Translations under genes and position numbers: made by a program
Notes under the pieces: model-generated
Databases searched by the model: none
What the model was told of the DNA's origin: nothing
Seen by the model: the letters and a program-made list of their open reading frames with translations, nothing else
Part shown: positions 1-9,204 of the stretch, piece by piece
Position numbering within the stretch: position 1 is the stretch's first letter
How the letters are laid out: each line of letters begins with the position of its first letter
Assembly: GCA_013359215.1 (NCBI GenBank)
Contig: JABWCH010000085.1
Coordinates: 1 to 40,135, forward strand
DNA: 40,135 nt
Direction of reading: 5' to 3'
From: Candidatus Brocadiia bacterium
GTDB lineage: Bacteria; Planctomycetota; Uabimicrobiia; Uabimicrobiales; JABWCH01

Positions 1-112
1 TAAATAGAGTCAAGATTTTAATCACTCGCAAGATAGATATATATTGTATTTCAATATGTTAAGAATACCTGCGTAACTCCTATTATTTAATTCTGATTCC
101 AAAATATTATCT

Positions 113-1210
113 CTAATGCAAAAAAGATTGGTAAAGATTAGAGTAGTTTTTTATCATACTTTCTTTTCTATATTCTTGATAGCATTTTTCCTGGTTGCTT
201 TTCCCTAATTTTCTACATAGCTCAGGATTTTCGACAAGCTCTCTAAGCTTTTCTGCGTATTCTACCTCGTTATATCTATTTACCAGGAATCTTTTGTTCT
301 CTTCTGGCAGCATGTTTTTGACATCCCCAACGTCTGTACTTATGACTGCACATCCAGCAGCCATTGCTTCTAAAAGAGAAATAGGCATTTGCTCACTATC
401 AGAGGAAAGAGCAAAAATTTTCATTTTTTTATAGAAGGGCGCAGGGTTGTCCTGATGCCCCCAAAAACAGACTTGCTCTGCCAGGCAAAGATCTTTTGCT
501 GCCTTTTCTACATTTTCTCTATCTTCCCCATCGCCAATAATCCATAATTTTGCGCCAATTTCTTTAGGAAGGGACGAGAAAGCTTTCACCAAACGAAAAA
601 TATTTTTGATTTTACGCAAAGAGCATACTGTTCCAATGATGATTTCCTCTGGTTTTGTAAAAATATCAGGCAGATAAAAATGCTCCCATTCTATTCCATT
701 GGGAATATATAAAATATTTTTAGTAGGGATTTTCCATATATCTAGTGCTATTGCTTCAAGCGTATGAGAAGGAAGTACCACTACAGAAGATTTTAAAAAA
801 GAATGGCGAATCAAAACTCTCCTTGTCTTTTGCTTTTCCATTTCATCAGGATTAAAGCCGTCTTCTGTGTGGATATGCGGACACAAGGGGAAGAGGAAAT
901 TGGCAATCCCCCATTCAATCGCACCCCAATTGGATGTAATCATAAGATGAGGATGTAATTTTTTCAGCCATACCCTGAAAAGAGAAAGCCTGGAAAAGAA
1001 AGAAATGGGCTTTTGAAAACAGTCGTCATAAATGTATTCTACATTGTCCTGACTTTTCAGGTGTCCTTTTGCCCCGTAATTCTGGTTCATGGCAAGAATG
1101 GTATGATAGTATTCTTCGCCAAGATCATTAATGATCTGGCATGTGCGAACACTACTTCCGCCTGTATCAAAAGTATGAAAAATATGCAAAAGATGCCATT
1201 TTTTTTTCAT
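113..1210 (-). CDS. Glycosyltransferase, GT4 family (GT-B fold)
   Basis: A 365-aa cytoplasmic or membrane-associated glycosyltransferase that should move a sugar from a nucleotide donor onto a glycan or lipid acceptor. The N-terminus (HIFHTFDTGGSSVRTCQIIN) is the acceptor-domain glycine loop common in GT4 enzymes. The C-terminal half has the donor-domain start IIGTVCSLRKIKN and the EX7E motif EQMPISLLEAMAAG with Glu273 and Glu281. The length is normal for GT4. It is divergent from the kinase gene downstream and has no glycan gene next to it in the window, so the acceptor cannot be named. Family is confident, substrate unknown. The 112 bases beyond its stop to the window edge hold nothing I recognise. 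Confidence 0.9.
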   Translation of the reverse strand: MKKKWHLLHIFHTFDTGGSSVRTCQIINDLGEEYYHTILAMNQNYGAKGHLKSQDNVEYIYDDCFQKPISFFSRLSLFRVWLKKLHPHLMITSNWGAIEWGIANFLFPLCPHIHTEDGFNPDEMEKQKTRRVLIRHSFLKSSVVVLPSHTLEAIALDIWKIPTKNILYIPNGIEWEHFYLPDIFTKPEEIIIGTVCSLRKIKNIFRLVKAFSSLPKEIGAKLWIIGDGEDRENVEKAAKDLCLAEQVCFWGHQDNPAPFYKKMKIFALSSDSEQMPISLLEAMAAGCAVISTDVGDVKNMLPEENKRFLVNRYNEVEYAEKLRELVENPELCRKLGKSNQEKCYQEYRKESMIKNYSNLYQSFLH

Positions 1211-1520
1211 AATTTTTCCATTAACGCCCCTATATTTCCCAATATTCGAATGGGTTATAACTGTATTTAGATCGTTTTATATCGCCTATACTGTTTTGTT
1301 TTAGAGCAAATGCTACCAAATTTTGTTATCTAAAGCAACAAGAAACTATTTATGAAAAAAGCAAGTTTTTTTGCCTTTTGGAGTTAAACACTACACCAAT
1401 TTTTTTTACGGCCATTATAAAACTTTATGCTATGTAGAAAAAAACTTGAAGCATTCTCTTTTTTTTGATAGAGTCTCGTTTGTGTTGCTTCTATTGCAAA
1501 ACAGAATGAGATAAAAAATT
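1211..1520. other. Intergenic region between divergent genes
   Basis: 310 bases between the divergent glycosyltransferase and kinase genes. It must hold both promoters. The best kinase promoter candidate is TTGAAG at 1446-1451, a 17-base spacer, then TAGAGT at 1469-1474; each hexamer matches only 4 of 6 consensus bases, so this is weak. No repeat of the families seen elsewhere in the window is present here. Confidence 0.3.
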
Positions 1521-3089
1521 ATGATAAACAATATAGACAATACCTATGTTTTTTCAGAACGCTACCAGGTTTTCGGCGAGCTAGGCCATGGAGGAATGGG
1601 AAAGGTTTTTAAAGTCTACGATATTCGCTTGAAACGCTTCGTTGCCCTTAAGGCTTTTACGAATAATTTTAATTCTAACCCTGGTTTTTTGAAAAGATTT
1701 ATCCAAGAGGCTCATATATGTGCAGGCTTAAAACATCCTAATATCATTTGTATATACGATATAGGCGAATACCAAGGCTGCCAATATTTTACTATGGAGT
1801 GGATTGAAGGAGAAAGCCTAAAAGAACTTTTAAAGCAAGAAAGGAAAAAAATTTCTTTTAAACGATGGATTCGAGTCATGACTAAAGTTTGCGATGCAAT
1901 AGATTACGCGCATAGTATGGGAATTATCCATCGCGACCTAAAGCCTTCTAACATTATGATCAAAGGGAAAGATGAGCCTATTGTTATGGATTTTGGTATT
2001 GCTAAAGCAACATATAAAGAAACCAAAGTCACGTCTACAGGACAGATTCTAGGAACTCTAAACTACATGCCTCCTGAACAACTTTCAGGAATGAGGTATG
2101 AAGTAGATGCTCAAAGCGATGTATACTCCTTGGGAGCTATTTTGTATGAAATACTCACAGGGGTTTGCCCATTTCATGGGCTGTCATCCTTAGAAGTAAT
2201 AGCCAAGGTTTCTCAGAATATCTCATGCTCCCCTTCTTATATACAAAGGCGTATTCCCAAAAGCCTGGAATGCATTTGCATGAAAGCAATGTCTTTTAAT
2301 AAAAGCAAAAGATACATTTCAGCTAAAGAGATGAAAGAAGACTTAGAACGCTATCTGGCAGGAAAGCCTGTAAAAGCAAGGGGCTATGGCTATTCTTTCC
2401 ATTTTCTTCTGAACCCAAAAATGGCAATCGCTACCGTTGCTATAGTGTTTCTTCTCCTCGGAATATTCATCAGCAAACTCTCCGTAAGCAGAGAAAACAT
2501 AATAAAAGAAAATGCCACAATAGAAAAAAATAAAATCTCCGAAAAAGACATAAAAAAAATAGAACCCAAACCCAATGAAACAAAACATATACCTGATCCT
2601 TCTCCAGAAGTTGCCGCTCCTGTAAAACCAAATATAGAGAGAGGAGTATGGGCAGAATTTTCCCATCCCCAAAAAAGCGTTCTGAAAAAGCACGCAAAAG
2701 GTTTGTGGTATATTCCCTATCGTTCTTCTTTACCAACAGATAGAAGCGGGAATTTTTTGATTTTACCTGTGAATTCTTGCATTGTATTTTCTTTTGATTT
2801 GCCAGAGATAAAAAAAGATGAATACAAAATTAAACTAGAAATTGAGCATCTGACATCCATGGATGACAGCATTCCTGGCAAGCATAGACCAGGATTTTCC
2901 CCTATATCTATAGAAGTCAATGGGAAAATATTGGAAAAGGGATTCAATCCTAATGATGGTGGGCCTATAACCACATCCTGGTATATTCAAGGCCATGCAA
3001 ACAAGGGCAATAATATTATTACGATTAAGCCATATATCAAGTATACGACACACTATTGGCTATCTTCGATTCGGATTCTTTTAGAATAA
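1521..3089 (+). CDS. Transmembrane Ser/Thr protein kinase with C-terminal extracytoplasmic domain
   Basis: A 522-aa Hanks-type kinase expected to phosphorylate Ser/Thr on cytoplasmic proteins in response to an outside signal. Visible parts: glycine loop GHGGMG (22-27), ATP lysine K44 in VALK, catalytic loop HRDLKPSN with HRD at 137-139, DFG at 157-159, and the MPPEQL activation-segment end. One hydrophobic helix begins at about residue 301 (MAIATVAIVFLLLGIFIS), followed by a charged Lys/Glu/Pro linker and a ~150-residue C-terminal region rich in beta-type strands (from GVWAEFSH to the end). That region looks like a jelly-roll or carbohydrate-binding fold, not PASTA repeats. It sits just upstream of murG and murC, so wall sensing is a reasonable guess, but the C-terminal domain is unidentified. 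Confidence 0.93.
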   Translation: MINNIDNTYVFSERYQVFGELGHGGMGKVFKVYDIRLKRFVALKAFTNNFNSNPGFLKRFIQEAHICAGLKHPNIICIYDIGEYQGCQYFTMEWIEGESLKELLKQERKKISFKRWIRVMTKVCDAIDYAHSMGIIHRDLKPSNIMIKGKDEPIVMDFGIAKATYKETKVTSTGQILGTLNYMPPEQLSGMRYEVDAQSDVYSLGAILYEILTGVCPFHGLSSLEVIAKVSQNISCSPSYIQRRIPKSLECICMKAMSFNKSKRYISAKEMKEDLERYLAGKPVKARGYGYSFHFLLNPKMAIATVAIVFLLLGIFISKLSVSRENIIKENATIEKNKISEKDIKKIEPKPNETKHIPDPSPEVAAPVKPNIERGVWAEFSHPQKSVLKKHAKGLWYIPYRSSLPTDRSGNFLILPVNSCIVFSFDLPEIKKDEYKIKLEIEHLTSMDDSIPGKHRPGFSPISIEVNGKILEKGFNPNDGGPITTSWYIQGHANKGNNIITIKPYIKYTTHYWLSSIRILLE

Positions 3090-3232
3090 AGAATCTCATT
3101 CAACAACCCTACATTGTGTTTACTTTTATCAGAAAAATAATCTAAAAAAATTAGAGCCATCTTATTTTTATACAATTTTAACTATTGAAAATAAAGAAGA
3201 TACAAAAAATTTTCATAAAAATAAAATAATCC

Positions 3233-3260
3233 TTGACAAACAGGAGGCAACAGATATACT
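3233..3260 (+). promoter_or_regulatory. Sigma70-type promoter upstream of murG
   Basis: TTGACA (3233-3238), a 16-base spacer, then TATACT (3255-3260). The -35 is a perfect consensus match and the -10 is 5 of 6. Transcription would start near 3267, leaving about 90 bases of leader before murG. No other comparably good promoter is visible before the murG-to-SPOR run, so it probably drives at least murG and murC. Confidence 0.65.
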
Positions 3261-3356
3261 TCAATTTAGAATTCTATATGTTTATTGAAAATTTATTTCT
3301 GAATGTATGTTTTGTAAATAAAAAAAAATCAAAATATACTTTTATAAAATCTTCTG

Positions 3357-4466
3357 ATGGTAAATAGCATGGCATATTCAAAAAATTTTACTATTTTGAT
3401 GGCAGGTGGAGGCACTGGAGGGCATCTTTTGCCTGGCATTTCTTTGGCAAAGGCTTTCCAAAGCAAAAATAGACAGACTAAAATCGTATTTTTTGTGCCA
3501 GGAACACCTGTGGATTTAGCCATTCTTTCCTCTACAGATTTCCCTTTTACGCTAAACCCCATGAGATCTTTTCCTTCAAGCTTTTGGAAATACCCAAATT
3601 TTTTTTGCCAATTTTTTTTTGGATGGCATAAAGCACTGCATGTTTTTCGCAAGAACAGACCAGATTTGGTGGTAGGCTTAGGCGGATACGGTTCTTGGAG
3701 TGCAGGTTGCCTTGCTAAAAAATACAATCTTCCTTTGGTGATGCTTGAAGCTAACAAAATAGCAGGGAAAGTAGTGAGAAAACTTGCAAAAGATTGCAAA
3801 AGAGTTTACACATCAGGAGAAATACAGGGTATTTCTGAAGATAAAATAAAGCCGCTTGGAATACCAATTCGCTTTTCAAGGCTGCAAACCGAAGAAAGAC
3901 AAAACATAGAAAAGAATTCTTTTACCATTTTAGTGATGGGCGGAAGTTTAGGGGCAAAGTGCATCAATGATTCTCTAGTACAGGCATTGCCTTTTTTGAA
4001 TCCCTGGAAGCATAAAATAGAATTCATCCACCTTTGTGGAAAAAATAAATCTTTGGTTGAGCAAGAATACAAAAAAAATGGTATGTGCCATCATGTGTTT
4101 TCTTTTTGCAATAATATGGAAGACCTCTATCTCCAATCAGATCTAATCATTTCAAGGGCAGGAGGGAGTACACTATCCGAAATTACTGCAATGGGTATGC
4201 CTTCGATTCTTGTTCCTTTTGCTCGCTCTGCTGATGGACACCAGGAAGCCAATGCCTTATCCATGGCAAAATCAAATGCTTCCTTAGTCATTCTTGAAAA
4301 AGAACTAACAGGAGAGCTTCTTGCGAGCAAAATCAAGGAACTGATTTTAGACAAAGCAAAAATATCCGAAATGTCTAAGGCAGCGCTAAACCTTGCAAAG
4401 CCTTTTGCTGCCACGGATATAGTATCAGATGTTTATAGTTTGTTAGGGAAAACAGAAAAAACTTAG
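3357..4466 (+). CDS. murG: UDP-N-acetylglucosamine--undecaprenyl-PP-MurNAc-pentapeptide GlcNAc transferase MurG
   Basis: MurG adds GlcNAc to lipid I on the inner face of the cytoplasmic membrane to make lipid II. The 369-aa protein has the full family signature: first glycine loop AGGGTGGHLLPG (16-27), second loop VGLGGYGSW, third loop VMGGSLGAKCIND, and the UDP-GlcNAc-binding stretch SRAGGS (266-271) followed by SEITAMGMPSILVPF and DGHQEAN. ATG codons at 3357 and 3369 are both possible; neither has a clear ribosome-binding site. murC follows after 84 bases on the same strand, the usual order of the division/cell-wall cluster. Intact. Confidence 0.96.
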   Translation: MVNSMAYSKNFTILMAGGGTGGHLLPGISLAKAFQSKNRQTKIVFFVPGTPVDLAILSSTDFPFTLNPMRSFPSSFWKYPNFFCQFFFGWHKALHVFRKNRPDLVVGLGGYGSWSAGCLAKKYNLPLVMLEANKIAGKVVRKLAKDCKRVYTSGEIQGISEDKIKPLGIPIRFSRLQTEERQNIEKNSFTILVMGGSLGAKCINDSLVQALPFLNPWKHKIEFIHLCGKNKSLVEQEYKKNGMCHHVFSFCNNMEDLYLQSDLIISRAGGSTLSEITAMGMPSILVPFARSADGHQEANALSMAKSNASLVILEKELTGELLASKIKELILDKAKISEMSKAALNLAKPFAATDIVSDVYSLLGKTEKT

Positions 4467-4550
4467 AAAAACATTGTCGATCTAACGATTTCTTTTGAGC
4501 AGGGCAATCCTAAAATCTTTCCCAGTTTGCTTGCAAGTAAGGAATATATT

Positions 4551-5984
4551 ATGGATATCAAAAATTTTAAATATGCTCATTTCATCGGAATAGAGGGCAT
4601 CGGCATGAGTGCTGCTGCTGATATAATCATGGACTCAGGGATTTTGGTTTCAGGGTCTGATTTGAATCCTGGACGTATGTCTCTTGGTTTGGCTAAAAAA
4701 GGTGCTACTATCTACAAAGGCCATAATAAAGAAAATATTCAGAATTCTGTAGACATTGTTGTTATCAGTGCTGCGATCAAAGAAGAAAATCCAGAACTAC
4801 AAGAAGCCAGAAAACAAAATAAGCTTGTCTGGAAATATTCCGATCTTTTAGGCTATTTGATAGCACAAAAAAGAGGCATTTCTGTTGCTGGCACTCATGG
4901 GAAAAGCACAACAAGTGGTATGGTTTCTTATATGCTACATATAGCTGGTCTGGACCCTTCTTTTGTAGTAGGTGCTGTTCTCAGGCAATTTGATAGCAAC
5001 GCTCATTCAGGCAAGGGTGATTTTTTCGTAGCAGAAGCATGTGAATACGACCGCTCTTTTTTGAAGCTGATTTCTGAAATTGCGATTATAACAAACATCG
5101 AAGCAGACCACCTGGATTACTATAACGATCTAAAAGAAATTTTCGAAGCCTTCTACAAATTTAGCAGTCTTCTTCCCAACAAAGGGCTTTTGGTTGTAGA
5201 AAAAACCGTTTCCTCTTACTTTGCTGCTGGTTTAGCTTGCCAGGTACAAAGCTACAGCATCAGCGAAGAGGCAGATTGGCAGGCGCTTGATATACAGAGA
5301 AAGAACGGAAAATACTCTTTTAGAGTCGTGTTCCGAGGGGAAGATAAGGGCTGGTTCCAAACCAGTTTATACGGAAAGCACAATGTTGCCAATTCTCTTG
5401 CTGCCATTGCTGTTGGATATCATCTTGGCATTCCCAAAGAAGTTTTGCAAAATGCCATAGCAAAATACCAGGGAGTAAAAAGGCGATTTGAAATACTGGC
5501 ACAAGATCCAGTAACGATTATTGATGATTACGCACATCATCCAACAGAAATCAAAGCGGCTTTAAGTGCCATGAGGGATTACAAACAAAACCAAAAAGTA
5601 TGGGCTGTATTTCAGCCCCACCAAGCCAGCCGTACTTTGCATCTGTTGAATGATTTTGCCTCTGCCTTTTCTGCGGCAGATGAAGTTATTGTCGCCGATA
5701 TTTACTATGCAAGAGACAGCATGGAAATCCGCCAGAAAATCAACTCTGCTGTTTTAGTAGAAAAACTCAATCAAAATGGGACAAAAGCAAGGCATATTGG
5801 CGGCGGTTTACAAGAAATAGAAGATTTTTTAAAGAAAAATTTACAGCCTGGCGATTCTGTTATCACCATGGGAGCAGGAAATATATGCCAGGTATCGCAG
5901 GCTCTTTCTTGTGCTGATATATTTTCTGAAAATAAGCTAGAAAACCTTTCTGTATCGAATGGAGTTCTTGCTACAGCTTTTTAA
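4551..5984 (+). CDS. murC: UDP-N-acetylmuramate--L-alanine ligase MurC
   Basis: The ATP-dependent ligase that attaches L-Ala to UDP-MurNAc, the first peptide-stem step of peptidoglycan synthesis in the cytoplasm. Motifs: N-terminal FIGIEGIGMSAAADI, Mur P-loop GTHGKST at about 114-120, VAEACEYDRSF, NIEADHLDYY, GKHNVANSLAA and the Mur C-domain DDYAHHPTEIKAAL. EACEYDRSF replaces the EADESD-type motif of enterobacterial MurC. The frame is open from a TTG at 4527, but the ATG at 4551 is preferred because TAAGGA lies 7-8 bases before it, giving 477 aa. murB and ddl, often next to murC, are not here. Confidence 0.96.
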   Translation: MDIKNFKYAHFIGIEGIGMSAAADIIMDSGILVSGSDLNPGRMSLGLAKKGATIYKGHNKENIQNSVDIVVISAAIKEENPELQEARKQNKLVWKYSDLLGYLIAQKRGISVAGTHGKSTTSGMVSYMLHIAGLDPSFVVGAVLRQFDSNAHSGKGDFFVAEACEYDRSFLKLISEIAIITNIEADHLDYYNDLKEIFEAFYKFSSLLPNKGLLVVEKTVSSYFAAGLACQVQSYSISEEADWQALDIQRKNGKYSFRVVFRGEDKGWFQTSLYGKHNVANSLAAIAVGYHLGIPKEVLQNAIAKYQGVKRRFEILAQDPVTIIDDYAHHPTEIKAALSAMRDYKQNQKVWAVFQPHQASRTLHLLNDFASAFSAADEVIVADIYYARDSMEIRQKINSAVLVEKLNQNGTKARHIGGGLQEIEDFLKKNLQPGDSVITMGAGNICQVSQALSCADIFSENKLENLSVSNGVLATAF

Positions 5985-6055
5985 AACAACGGAAATGTTC
6001 CATTGTCAAGAGAAATAAAATATTTGGTCTAAAATATTGATAAAAGGAGCGGTAT

Positions 6056-7096
6056 ATGGGTTCTATAAGTGGAATTACATCTCACACATCAGCGCATACA
6101 TCCAGAAATAGTAGAAATGGATTTGTTGCTGTCACTCGTAGAATTGTAATTGCTTTGTTGATTATTGTATCGATAGCTATTTTCCTGATCGATAAAAAGA
6201 ATAAGATTGCTCATGAAGAAGAGATGCCAAAGCTCCCCAACAAAGATAAAGAAGCCGCATCGGCAAGTGATTTGAATGCTTCTGATATGGTTATCAAAAA
6301 CATTCCTAAGCCAGCAAAAGAAGGAGAGTTGGAATCTCCTTATAATATCAAGCAGCCCCATATTGCTATTCATAATTATAGCGATCCTAAGGCAACTTCG
6401 GATTCTTTGGATAAAAAAGTGCCTCAAATTCCGATTCCTGATGTTTCTAAAAGCCCTGATACAAAAATACAGAAAGAGGATTTGGAAGAAGACGATATTT
6501 ATGTAGTAGAATCAGGCGACACATTGGAAAAAATTTCTCTAAAACACTATCAAACAAGTGTTTATGCAAAAAAACTTATGGATTATAACAAAAGCGATAG
6601 CTTTTCCAATGCAAGGCAACTAAGACCTGGCCAGAGCATTCTTGTTCCATCCAAAGAAAAGCTTTTGGCAAAAGACAAAGGGGCAATAGCCGCCAGCTCT
6701 GACAGCAAACCTCAAAAACCAAACAAACAATCCAAAGGCAATTTTGTCTCTGGTCATAATGGCAAAGCCAAGCTGGAAAAGCCAGCGCAAGTGAATGCAC
6801 CAAAAGATAACAAAAATGAAGTAACTCAAAATAATAAAGCTACAAAAAAGTCAGAAAATATTTCTGATGCCCAGATCGGCCATTATATTGTAAAAAAAGG
6901 CGAATCTCTGTATTCTATCAGTAGAAAGCTAGGAATTTCTTTAGCACAGTTGTTCGATTGGAATGCAGCCCTTTTAAAAAACAACCCTGATTCTCTGCAA
7001 GAAGGCATGATACTCAGCATAGGTAATTCTAAAATTATGAAAGTAGCCAAAAATCATAAAAAATCTGCTGAAGCTCCATTAGCAGCTCCCAGATAG
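6056..7096 (+). CDS. Single-pass membrane protein with two LysM domains
   Basis: A 346-aa protein with a short cytoplasmic tail, one membrane helix near residues 27-44 (RIVIALLIIVSIAIFLID), a Lys/Pro/Ser-rich linker and two LysM peptidoglycan-binding domains. The first (YVVESGDTLEKISLKHY ... LRPGQSILVP) is at about 149-200, the second (YIVKKGESLYSISRKLG ... LQEGMILSIG) at about 279-325, with a low-complexity linker between them. LysM binds GlcNAc in glycan strands, so this should tether the inner membrane to the wall. AAAGGAG sits 5 bases before the ATG. Placement between murC and the ftsQ-like gene suggests a role in division or septal wall synthesis. No catalytic domain is visible, so it is a binding or scaffold protein. 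Confidence 0.85.
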   Translation: MGSISGITSHTSAHTSRNSRNGFVAVTRRIVIALLIIVSIAIFLIDKKNKIAHEEEMPKLPNKDKEAASASDLNASDMVIKNIPKPAKEGELESPYNIKQPHIAIHNYSDPKATSDSLDKKVPQIPIPDVSKSPDTKIQKEDLEEDDIYVVESGDTLEKISLKHYQTSVYAKKLMDYNKSDSFSNARQLRPGQSILVPSKEKLLAKDKGAIAASSDSKPQKPNKQSKGNFVSGHNGKAKLEKPAQVNAPKDNKNEVTQNNKATKKSENISDAQIGHYIVKKGESLYSISRKLGISLAQLFDWNAALLKNNPDSLQEGMILSIGNSKIMKVAKNHKKSAEAPLAAPR

Positions 7097-7105
7097 TCTT
7101 AAGGT

Positions 7106-7999
7106 ATGGAAATCTTCCATCGTATAAATACCTCATGGATAGAGCTATATTGGAAAAAAAAACTCCAGCCTAAAAAAAAGTACCCTGCAAAACGCTTCTT
7201 GCTTTTCCTGATTTTGGTGCTGTCTTTGTTGTTTGCTTTGAGCCAAAGTCTAAACTACATACAAAGCTACACCAAAAGCAGGAAAAATTTTCAAATCCAT
7301 AAAGAAAATCTCACGATCAAGGAACTTCCAGCCTGGTTAAAGCCTTTTACATCCGAGATTGCACCTGTGGGACTGTCTGATTTCAAGACAATCTTCGACC
7401 CAGACCTTGCTTTGGATGTTGCAGAAGCTTATAAGCGCAATCCCTGGGTAAAACAAGTAAAAGAAGTAATAAAAAAATACCCTGCGAATGTTTACGCTAC
7501 CTTGGTTTTACGAAAGCCTGTGGCTTTTGTGAAATTGCAAGAAGGCTATTTTTTGATAGGAGACGATGGCGTATTTTTGCCTGGCAACTATGAAAGTGCT
7601 GGTGCTGATTTTTTATTGCCTGTCATAGAGGGGGTAGAGGAAGGAAATCCTCAAGCTGGCCTTTATGCGAGGGATGTGTCATTGCAGCGTACTCTGAGCA
7701 TACTTTCTTTTCTTTCTCAGAAGAAAATTTTGGAAAATATACCCTTAAAAACTTTACGCATAGAAAGCATGCCAAAGCTTTCTTCTTCGATTTTGGTTTT
7801 TGTACTGAAAGATGGGTCAAGGATCTTGTGGGGAAACGTCTCGCAGCCAGCTTATGTTTCCCTGGAACAGCAAGAAAAGAACCTATTAAAACTCATCCCC
7901 TTTCTGGATTCAAAAAGGGGCAAGGAAAACGTGGAAATAGATCTCCGCTTTGGCTATAATATAATAAGAAAAAAAAACAAAGGAACTAGAATTAAATAA
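7106..7999 (+). CDS. FtsQ-like cell-division protein (POTRA domain)
   Basis: A 297-aa bitopic protein. A basic cytoplasmic segment is followed by a membrane helix near residues 31-50 (FLLFLILVLSLLFALSQ), then a POTRA-like region. The stretch with RNPWVKQVKEVIKKYPANV and LRKPVAFVKLQEGYFLIGDDG is the hallmark of FtsQ/DivIB: positive-inside strand, basic proline-containing segment, then the 'D.DG' turn. Position after murC agrees, since ftsQ follows mur genes in the dcw cluster. FtsQ links early and late divisome proteins. It starts 9 bases after the LysM gene with TTAAGG before the ATG. A dispersed repeat begins immediately after its stop codon. Sequence divergence is high, hence no firm symbol. 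Confidence 0.75.
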   Translation: MEIFHRINTSWIELYWKKKLQPKKKYPAKRFLLFLILVLSLLFALSQSLNYIQSYTKSRKNFQIHKENLTIKELPAWLKPFTSEIAPVGLSDFKTIFDPDLALDVAEAYKRNPWVKQVKEVIKKYPANVYATLVLRKPVAFVKLQEGYFLIGDDGVFLPGNYESAGADFLLPVIEGVEEGNPQAGLYARDVSLQRTLSILSFLSQKKILENIPLKTLRIESMPKLSSSILVFVLKDGSRILWGNVSQPAYVSLEQQEKNLLKLIPFLDSKRGKENVEIDLRFGYNIIRKKNKGTRIK

Positions 8000-8000
8000 A

Positions 8001-8163
8001 ATGATTATGGATTTAGCTCCTAATCTGGATACATCAGAAAAGTATTTTATCGCGAATTTTGCGAACGGACGAATAGCGTAAATATTTCATCTTATCCGTG
8101 TTATATGTGTTATTCGTGTCATTCGTGATTTTAAAATTATGAGCTAAGTCAATAAGCGTTTTA
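8001..8163. repeat. Dispersed palindromic repeat, family 1, copy A
   Basis: About 163 bases starting two bases after the ftsQ-like stop. The ends form an imperfect inverted repeat: TTATGGATTTAGCTCCTAAT on the left against the complement of ATTATGAGCTAAGTCAATAA on the right. The interior carries ACGAAT/ATTCGT words at roughly 9-10 base steps (ATTCGTGTCATTCGTGAT). A near-identical copy lies at 18658-18838 and a half-copy at 32408-32446. No coding potential. It fills nearly the whole gap between the ftsQ-like gene and the next gene. Confidence 0.85.
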
Positions 8164-8193
8164 AATAATTAAATAAGTTCCCCTAGAAAATTC

Positions 8194-8520
8194 ATGACAC
8201 AAAAAAATTCAAAATACCTTCTCTGCAATAGACCCAAAAAAACAGCTCCTGTGTTCCTATATTCCTTGATTTTGCTTATTTTGACGCTGTGTATTGCTTC
8301 TGCATGGATGATTATATCACAGGAGAGGCCATCCCTGGTATACCATATAGTTAGGGAGGGAGATACTCTAAGGGGTCTGGCATATCAATACTATAAAGAT
8401 CCCCATCAATGGTCAAAAATTTTTTTGGCAAACAGAAAACAGCTAAAAAAACGAAATGAATTGCGTCCTGGAGAAATACTGGTCATTCCCATGTTCGTCC
8501 ATAAAAAAACAACAAAATAA
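8194..8520 (+). CDS. Small single-pass LysM protein
   Basis: A 108-aa protein with a membrane helix near residues 20-43 (FLYSLILLILTLCIASAWMI) and one C-terminal LysM domain (YHIVREGDTLRGLAYQYYKD ... LRPGEILVIP, about 52-100). It should anchor to the inner membrane with the LysM in the periplasm binding peptidoglycan. It resembles the first LysM domain of the protein at 6056, so the two may be functionally linked. It is 18 bases upstream of the SPOR-like lipoprotein gene, so these two are probably co-transcribed. Separation from the ftsQ-like gene by a palindromic repeat leaves open whether it is still part of the mur transcript. Confidence 0.85.
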   Translation: MTQKNSKYLLCNRPKKTAPVFLYSLILLILTLCIASAWMIISQERPSLVYHIVREGDTLRGLAYQYYKDPHQWSKIFLANRKQLKKRNELRPGEILVIPMFVHKKTTK

Positions 8521-8538
8521 ACTTTTAGGAGGCAAAGT

Positions 8539-9204
8539 ATGCCTTTAAAACTTTTTTGCTTTATTCTATTAGCTTCTATTATGGTTGGATGCCAATCTGC
8601 TAGTGTGCAAGAAGAGCCTGGCTATACTAAAGTTGTCACAGCATCCGATCTTCCTTCCAGCAATCCTGTTAGCAAAGAAACACCCTCTCAGAATAAAACG
8701 GATAAAGAGGTGGTTCTGAGTTTTCCTCACAATACCAAAATAGAAATTACTGCCAGTTCATCTGAAAAGAATGTTATTCAAGAGCCTGATACAAAGCCTG
8801 TTACTGCAGCACCACAGGCTGTTCCTCCTGTTGCAACCAAAGAAGTTTCTGCTCCTACGCCTGTAGTTCCGCCTCTTGAACTAAAGAAAGAAACTCCTAA
8901 GCCAGAGCCGCCTAAGGAAAAGAAGCCATTCTATACACTAAGACTCATTGCTCTGGATCAAAGGCCGTACTATCATGCTCAATGCACAAAGATTGAAGAT
9001 CTTTTGAAGAAAAACGATGTTTCTGATGTATTTATCTATGAGGCTTCTGATAAAAAAGGCAATAAATATTGGGTAGTGGATGCTGGAAGGTTTGATTCCG
9101 AAACCTCCACCGAGGCTAAGGAATTTGCAGAAAAGATGCGTGGAATGAAATTCGAAGGCAGGACACAATTCACACAAGCATACTATCATTCCAAAAAAGA
9201 TTAA
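8539..9204 (+). CDS. Probable lipoprotein with C-terminal SPOR-like domain
   Basis: A 221-aa secreted protein. The N-terminus MPLKLFCFILLASIMVGC is a lipoprotein signal peptide with a lipobox ending at Cys18. A Pro/Lys/Glu/Thr-rich flexible region (about 30-130) leads to a compact C-terminal domain beginning PFYTLRLIALDQRPYYHAQC and ending near the C-terminus with DAGRFDSETSTEAKEFAEKM. That layout matches SPOR-type domains, which bind denuded septal glycan. AGGAGG stands 8 bases before the ATG, the best ribosome site in the window. It is the last gene before a strong terminator. SPOR is assigned by pattern only and could be a related fold. Confidence 0.7.
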   Translation: MPLKLFCFILLASIMVGCQSASVQEEPGYTKVVTASDLPSSNPVSKETPSQNKTDKEVVLSFPHNTKIEITASSSEKNVIQEPDTKPVTAAPQAVPPVATKEVSAPTPVVPPLELKKETPKPEPPKEKKPFYTLRLIALDQRPYYHAQCTKIEDLLKKNDVSDVFIYEASDKKGNKYWVVDAGRFDSETSTEAKEFAEKMRGMKFEGRTQFTQAYYHSKKD

